NCBI GenBank assembly: GCA_003646415.1
Contig: QNFS01000003.1
Coordinates: 1-38,865 of the forward strand
DNA from: Gammaproteobacteria bacterium
GTDB lineage: Bacteria; Pseudomonadota; Gammaproteobacteria; Pseudomonadales; Halieaceae
DNA length: 38,865 bases
Direction: 5' to 3'
This document shows, in pieces, positions 33,959-38,865 of this stretch. Positions within the stretch are counted from its first letter, which is position 1. The number at the start of each line of letters is the position of its first letter. The notes under the pieces were generated by a model. It was not told the origin of the DNA. It searched no databases and saw only the letters and a program-made list of their open reading frames with translations. The translations under genes and the position numbers were made by a program.

Positions 33959-35280
33959 GTGAGAGAAGGAAGCCTGGAGGCGCCTACCCGCCATCCTATC
34001 GACTGGAAATCCGAACAATACTGGGACAGGGCCGACCTGGAGCAGGAACTGGAACGGGTATACGACATCTGCCATGGCTGTCGCCGCTGTGTCAGCCTGT
34101 GTGACGCCTTTCCCACCCTGTTCGACCTGGTGGATGAGTCCGACACCCTGGAGGTGGACGGCATAGCCAAGGCCGATTACATCAAGGTGGTGGATCAGTG
34201 TTACCTGTGTGACCTGTGCTATATGACCAAGTGCCCCTACGTACCACCCCACGAGTGGAATGTGATTTCCCTCACCTGATGCTTCGCGCCAAAGCCGTCA
34301 AGTTCAAGGAGGATGGAGCGAAACTCAGAGACAGGGTGCTTACCAGCACTGACACCGTATTCAGGATGACCTCTATTCCCCTGGTGGACATCACCGTCAA
34401 TGCTTTCAACAGAAACGCCGGCTTTCGCAAGGTACTGGAAGTGACAACCGGGATACACCGCAAGGCACCGGTACCCGCCTTCCACAGCAACACACTCAGG
34501 AAGCAGGTCAAACCCCTGATAAGGGACATCCAGCCAACCCCGGTGAGAAATACCAGCGGTAAAATTGCGCTGTACGCTACCTGCTACGGCAACTATAACA
34601 GCCCCCACATCGGTACTGATTTCATCAAGATATTCCAGCATAACGGCATCCATATCGACGTGGTGCCAAAAGAAAAATGCTGCGGTATGCCCAAAATGGA
34701 ACTGGGCGACCTCGAAGCGGTAAACAAACTCAAAGAAGCCAACATCCCGGTGCTGGCCGAAATGGTGGATGAAGGTTATGACCTGACCGCACCCATTCCA
34801 TCCTGTGTACTGATGTACAAACAGGAATTGCCGCTGCTGTATCCCGACGATGCAGACGTGAAGAAGGTACAGGCTGCGTTTTTCGACCCGTTTGAGTACC
34901 TGTGGCTGCGGCACAAGGGGGGTGCCCTGAACATCGATTTTCCCAATGCCCTGGGGGATATCGCCTACCAGGTGGCCTGTCACCAGCGTGTACAGAATAT
35001 CGGCCTTAAGACCCGGGATGTGCTCAACCTGATACCCGGCACGGACGTTACGGCCCATGAGCGCTGCTCCGGCCACGATGGCACCTACGCGGTAAAAAAA
35101 GAAACTCATGACAAGTCGGTGAAGATCGCACGCCCGGTAATACGTAAAATAGACCAGCAGGAACCGGACCATTTCATGAGTGACTGCCCCATGGCCGCCA
35201 CCCATATTGCCAACCTGTCGAAAAAAGTGGATAAAGCCGAACACCCCATGACGCTGCTGCGCATGGCCTACGGCCTCTAG
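33959..35280 (+). pseudogene. GlpC/heterodisulfide reductase-like Fe-S protein, split by a -1 frameshift at about 34262-34266
   Basis: Frame 1: ...ICHGCRRCVSLCDAFP...QCYLCDLCYMTKCPYVPPHEWNV|ISLT*; frame 2 continues DFPHLMLRAKAVKFKED...CCGMPKMELGD...ERCSGHDGTYAVKKE to 35280. Confidence 0.9.
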
Positions 35281-35292
35281 CAGGAGATAACA

Positions 35293-35892
35293 ATGACCGC
35301 CCTATCACGCGCCGACCTCTGGTCACTGGAAGAGTATGCCGAAAGGCGCCCCACATTCCGCACCGAGATAATGGCGCACAAAAAGGACCGCCAGGTGGCC
35401 CTGGGAGAGCACGCCCGGTTGTATTTCGAGGACAAACTCACCATCAGGTACCAGATCCAGGAGATGCTACGTATCGAAAAAGTATTCGAGGCTGATGGCA
35501 TCAACGAGGAACTGGAGGCCTACAATCCACTGATTCCCGATGGCCACAACTGGAAAGCCACTTTTATGATCGAGTACGATGAGCCACAGGAACGGGCGCA
35601 ACAGCTGTCCCAAATGATTGGGATTGAAGACAAGGTGTGGTTGCAAGTGGAGAGCTGTGAGCGGGTTTACCCCATCACCGACGAGGACCTGGAGCGCGAC
35701 AACGAACACAAGACCTCATCGGTGCACTTCCTGCGCTTCGAGCTGACCCCCAGCATGATTGCCGCCGTGCACAGAGGCGGCACTGTCTGCACAGGTGTGG
35801 ATCACCCCGCTTACACAGTCGAGAGTATGCTGCTAGCCCCCGCCGTACGCGATTCCCTGGCAAACGACCTGCAGGCCAGCGCCATCAACTAG
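35293..35892 (+). CDS. DUF3501 family protein
   Basis: 199 aa; LSRADLWSLEEYAERRPTFRTEIMAHKKDRQVALGEHARLYFEDKLTIRYQIQEMLRIEKVFEADGI...; position after GlpC-like Fe-S gene. Confidence 0.85.
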   Translation: MTALSRADLWSLEEYAERRPTFRTEIMAHKKDRQVALGEHARLYFEDKLTIRYQIQEMLRIEKVFEADGINEELEAYNPLIPDGHNWKATFMIEYDEPQERAQQLSQMIGIEDKVWLQVESCERVYPITDEDLERDNEHKTSSVHFLRFELTPSMIAAVHRGGTVCTGVDHPAYTVESMLLAPAVRDSLANDLQASAIN

Positions 35893-38449
35893 AACGCCGC
35901 TTGGTGTATCGGGTAGCCACCGCCTGCAGCGGATCATCCGGCCAGGGATGCTTGGGGTAGCGCCCCTTCATCTCGCGTTTTACCTCCTGGTAGCTGCTGC
36001 GCCAGAAGCTGGCCAGATCCTGGGTTACCTGCAGCGGACGCTGCGCCGGCGACAGCAGATGAATGAGCAGTGCAACGCGCCCACCGGCGATGGTCGGGGT
36101 CTCTTCACAGCCAAACATCTCCTGCAACTTCACCGCCAGCACCGGCGGGTCCTGACTGTAATCGATCACCACGCTGGAACCGGAAGGCACGGCCAGGCGC
36201 TCCGGTGCCAGACGTTCCAACTCCAACGGCAACGGCCAGTGCAGCTGCGCATGTAAAATGGTCTTGAGCTCCAGCGCCTGGAAGTCCTGTAAACGCCGGA
36301 CCTCTCCCAGATAGGGCAGCAGCCAGTCCTCGAGTGTGCTCATCAGGGCTTCATCCTACAAATCCGGCCAACGGTTTTTCTCGCCACCTGACTGCACCCG
36401 GTGCAATAGCATCACGCGGGAGCGCCATTGCTGCAGGTTCTTGTTCCACGGTAAGATTTCCAGGCCTTTCTTGCGTACAACACCCAACAGGGCCTCCCCG
36501 CGCGCCGCCTCTGAGACATGTGTCAGTGGCTCCGCGGACAGCAGGATATTACCGATCAGACTACGCCGCTGGGCGACAAACTGCTCCTTGCGATAATCCC
36601 ATTCCACCTGCTCCTCTTCGCGCACCAGGGTCGACAGAATCTCTCGAAAATTGGCCGGATTGAGTGAACAGGCGCTGTAAATTCGGTCGGCGGACTCTCC
36701 CACATGCCCGCCCAACTCGGCCACCGCCAGCCAATCCCGGCCCGCCAGTTCATCCTCCAGCGGCACAACTGCACTGCGGCCATTGCTCAACTGGTACTGG
36801 GTGCCATCCCCATCCGGGCGCAGATGTGCGATGCGATCCGGGTAGGCACTTGCCAACAACACACCCAGCACATCCTGTTGCGCCACGCCAATGGCAAATT
36901 TACGCGGTTTGTGAATTTCACTGGCCAGACGGGCAAAGCGCCGGGCCTGTTGCCAGGTTCGCTTGAACCAGGCCTGCAACTCCGGCTGGCAGCGGCTCTC
37001 TCCCATCAACACGGCCAGGGTCAGGGCGATATCCACACCGCGCTCAGCCAGTGGATTGCGTTCAGAGAGCACCGCCGCCAGCAGACAGGCAGTCTCTGTA
37101 GCGTGAATGTCGCAGCCCACCAACAGCATATGCGCCAGACGCGGATGCAGTGGCATCTGCGCCAGTCGCACACCGTGGGGCGTGAGTTGATACACGCCTG
37201 AGGCATTCCGGAATACCGCGCCGCACACTTCCAGAATCGACACGGCTTGTTGGTAGGGGGCCGTTGGTGGTGGATCCATCCAGGCAAGTTCAGAGAAGTC
37301 CTCTACACCCCAGGACAACAGTTGCAGCGCCATCGGCGCCAGATCCGCCTGCATGATCTCCGGGGTGGCGTGTGCCACCAGGCGCTTGTGCTGCTCTTCA
37401 CTCCACACCCGATAGCAATGCCCCGGACCCAGGCGCCCCGCCCGACCCTGGCGCTGCTGTGCCGAGGCGCGAGAAATACGTCGTGTCGCCAGGCGCGTCA
37501 TCCCGGTGGCCGGATCGAACACCGCTTCTCGCACCAGCCCCGAATCAACTACCGCCTGTATCCCCTCAATGGTGAGGCTCGTTTCAGCGATATTGGTAGA
37601 CAACACCACCTTGCGCATGCCATCGGGGGCGGGATTAATCGCCTGCTGTTGCCGCTCCAGGGATAAACCCCCGTATAGGGGAGCCAGTAGCACGTGCTGC
37701 TCCCCGGCCTGCTGCAGGGCCGCAGACAATTCTCGCACCACGCGGTTGATCTCACGCTGTCCGGGCAGGAATACCAGCACGCTGCCATCCTGTTCGCGCA
37801 GGGCGCGCAGCACTGCCTTGACCGTGGGTGGGACAATAGAATCGCGCAGCTGGTATGTCTCACCGTAGCTACTTTCCACAGGGAACTGGCGCCCCTGGGA
37901 CGTGACAAGTGGGGCGTCATTCAGCAACCTGGCCACCGCGGCACCATCCAGGGTGGCGGACATCACCAGTACCTTCAGTGGCGGGCCTTCGCGAAACAAT
38001 TCACGCCCTTGCAGGGCCAGTGCCAGGCACAGGTCCGAATCCAGGTTACGCTCGTGGAATTCGTCGAAGATCACCAGACCCACATCTTCCAGGCCCGGGT
38101 CCCCCTGCAACTGACGGGTGAGGATGCCTTCTGTAATCACCTCTATACGCGTGTTCTCGCCGACACAGGTGTCCAACCGGATGCGATAGCCGACCGTTTG
38201 CCCCAGCGCTTCTCCCAATAATTGTGCCATGCGCGCCGCCGCCGCACGCGTGGCCATGCGGCGCGGCTCCAATACCAGAATCTTGCGGCCGCCCAGCCAG
38301 TTTTGGTCCAGCAGTGCCAGGGGTACCACCGTGGTCTTACCCGCTCCCGGGGGCGCCTGCAGTACCACCTCATCGCCTTCGCCCAGACGCAACTTGAGTT
38401 GGTCTAGAACCTCGCTGATGGGCAGATCTCTGATTTCGTCCGGATACAT
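35885..38449 (-). pseudogene. hrpB: ATP-dependent helicase HrpB interrupted by an in-frame TAG at 36356-36358
   Basis: 38449-36356 reads MYPDEIRDLPISEVLDQLKLRLGEGDEVVLQAPPGAGKTTVVPLALL...DEFHERNLDSDL...NRWPDL*; same frame continues DEALMSTLEDWLLPYLGEV...LQEMFGCEETPTIAGGRVALLIHLLSPAQRPLQVTQDL...EMKGRYPKHPWPDDP to 35885. Confidence 0.92.
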
Positions 38450-38585
38450 GTGACAATCTTAACGGAGCCGACTCCCCTAGGCTACGAAATCCGCTGACCA
38501 TGGAGGGTCAATCCATATTCGCCTGGGGCTTGCAGGGGATCACTGCTTTGCACCATGACGTTCCCCTGTCAGCCTGCTATCCTTG

Positions 38586-38751
38586 AACCTAGAAACCACA
38601 GTTGGATCACGAAAGTCTGCACAAGCTCTTGATGCACCTGGAGAATTTGAAAAAGTGCTCATCACCAATAAGGTGACCACGCGTTTTTCAAATTCCCCAT
38701 GCACATCAATATCTTACACATCTTTTCACGCCCAACTGCGGTTTCTAGGTT
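38586..38751. repeat. 166-bp intergenic palindromic element (element D)
   Basis: Outer arms aacctagaaaccacagttgg / ccaactgcggtttctaggtt, inner arms gaatttgaaaaa / tttttcaaattc; imperfect ~68-nt arms with ~28-nt loop. Confidence 0.9.
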
Positions 38752-38786
38752 GAATGTGAACAGCAACAGGATAAGGGGAAAATCGA

Positions 38787-38865
38787 ATGGCGTTACTAGT
38801 ATTGGGCATTTTGCTATTTGCAGGAATACATTTCATACCGTCACTGGCGCCAGGTCTCAAGGCAA
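38787..38865 (+). CDS. NnrU-like membrane protein, N-terminus only (truncated by window end)
   Basis: ATG at 38787 after aggggaaaatcga; MALLVLGILLFAGIHFIPSLAPGLKA resembles NnrU family N-terminus; only 26 codons visible. Confidence 0.55.
   Translation, partial: MALLVLGILLFAGIHFIPSLAPGLKA

Noticed and set aside
34237-35244. 335-aa ORF antisense to the GlpC-like Fe-S gene
   Set aside because: The opposite strand carries recognisable Fe-S/CCG motifs; the antisense translation shows no family motif and fits a GC-rich shadow ORF.

Overview
The 38.9 kb window looks like ordinary chromosomal backbone of a fairly GC-rich gammaproteobacterium; the lineage is inferred from gene content, not searched. 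Recognisable blocks are: a partial GltD-like FAD oxidoreductase; a lytic transglycosylase-like lipoprotein; ligA-zipA-smc; a complete, tightly overlapped ccmABCDEFGHI cytochrome c maturation operon with ttcA directly upstream; mdh; a TetR regulator; a YbbP/YbbA-type ABC system divergent from tesA-bioA; an ion channel with a C-terminal zinc ribbon; an acyl-CoA dehydrogenase-like flavoprotein plus a nitroreductase; a YgiQ-type radical SAM protein; an RND efflux pair; a rubrerythrin / GlpC-like Fe-S protein / DUF3501 trio; hrpB; and the start of an NnrU-like gene. I see no rRNA, tRNA, CRISPR array, phage or obvious transposase. The most notable signals are: (1) three otherwise well-conserved genes interrupted by single lesions (ybbA in-frame TAA inside a 22-bp perfect palindrome, GlpC-like -1 frameshift, hrpB in-frame TAG), plus a decayed enoyl-CoA hydratase tail; (2) large intergenic palindromic elements that fall into two sequence-related pairs; (3) the poorly characterised rubrerythrin/Fe-S/DUF3501 cluster, with a perfect palindrome upstream. 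No clearly unprecedented system is proven from the sequence alone.
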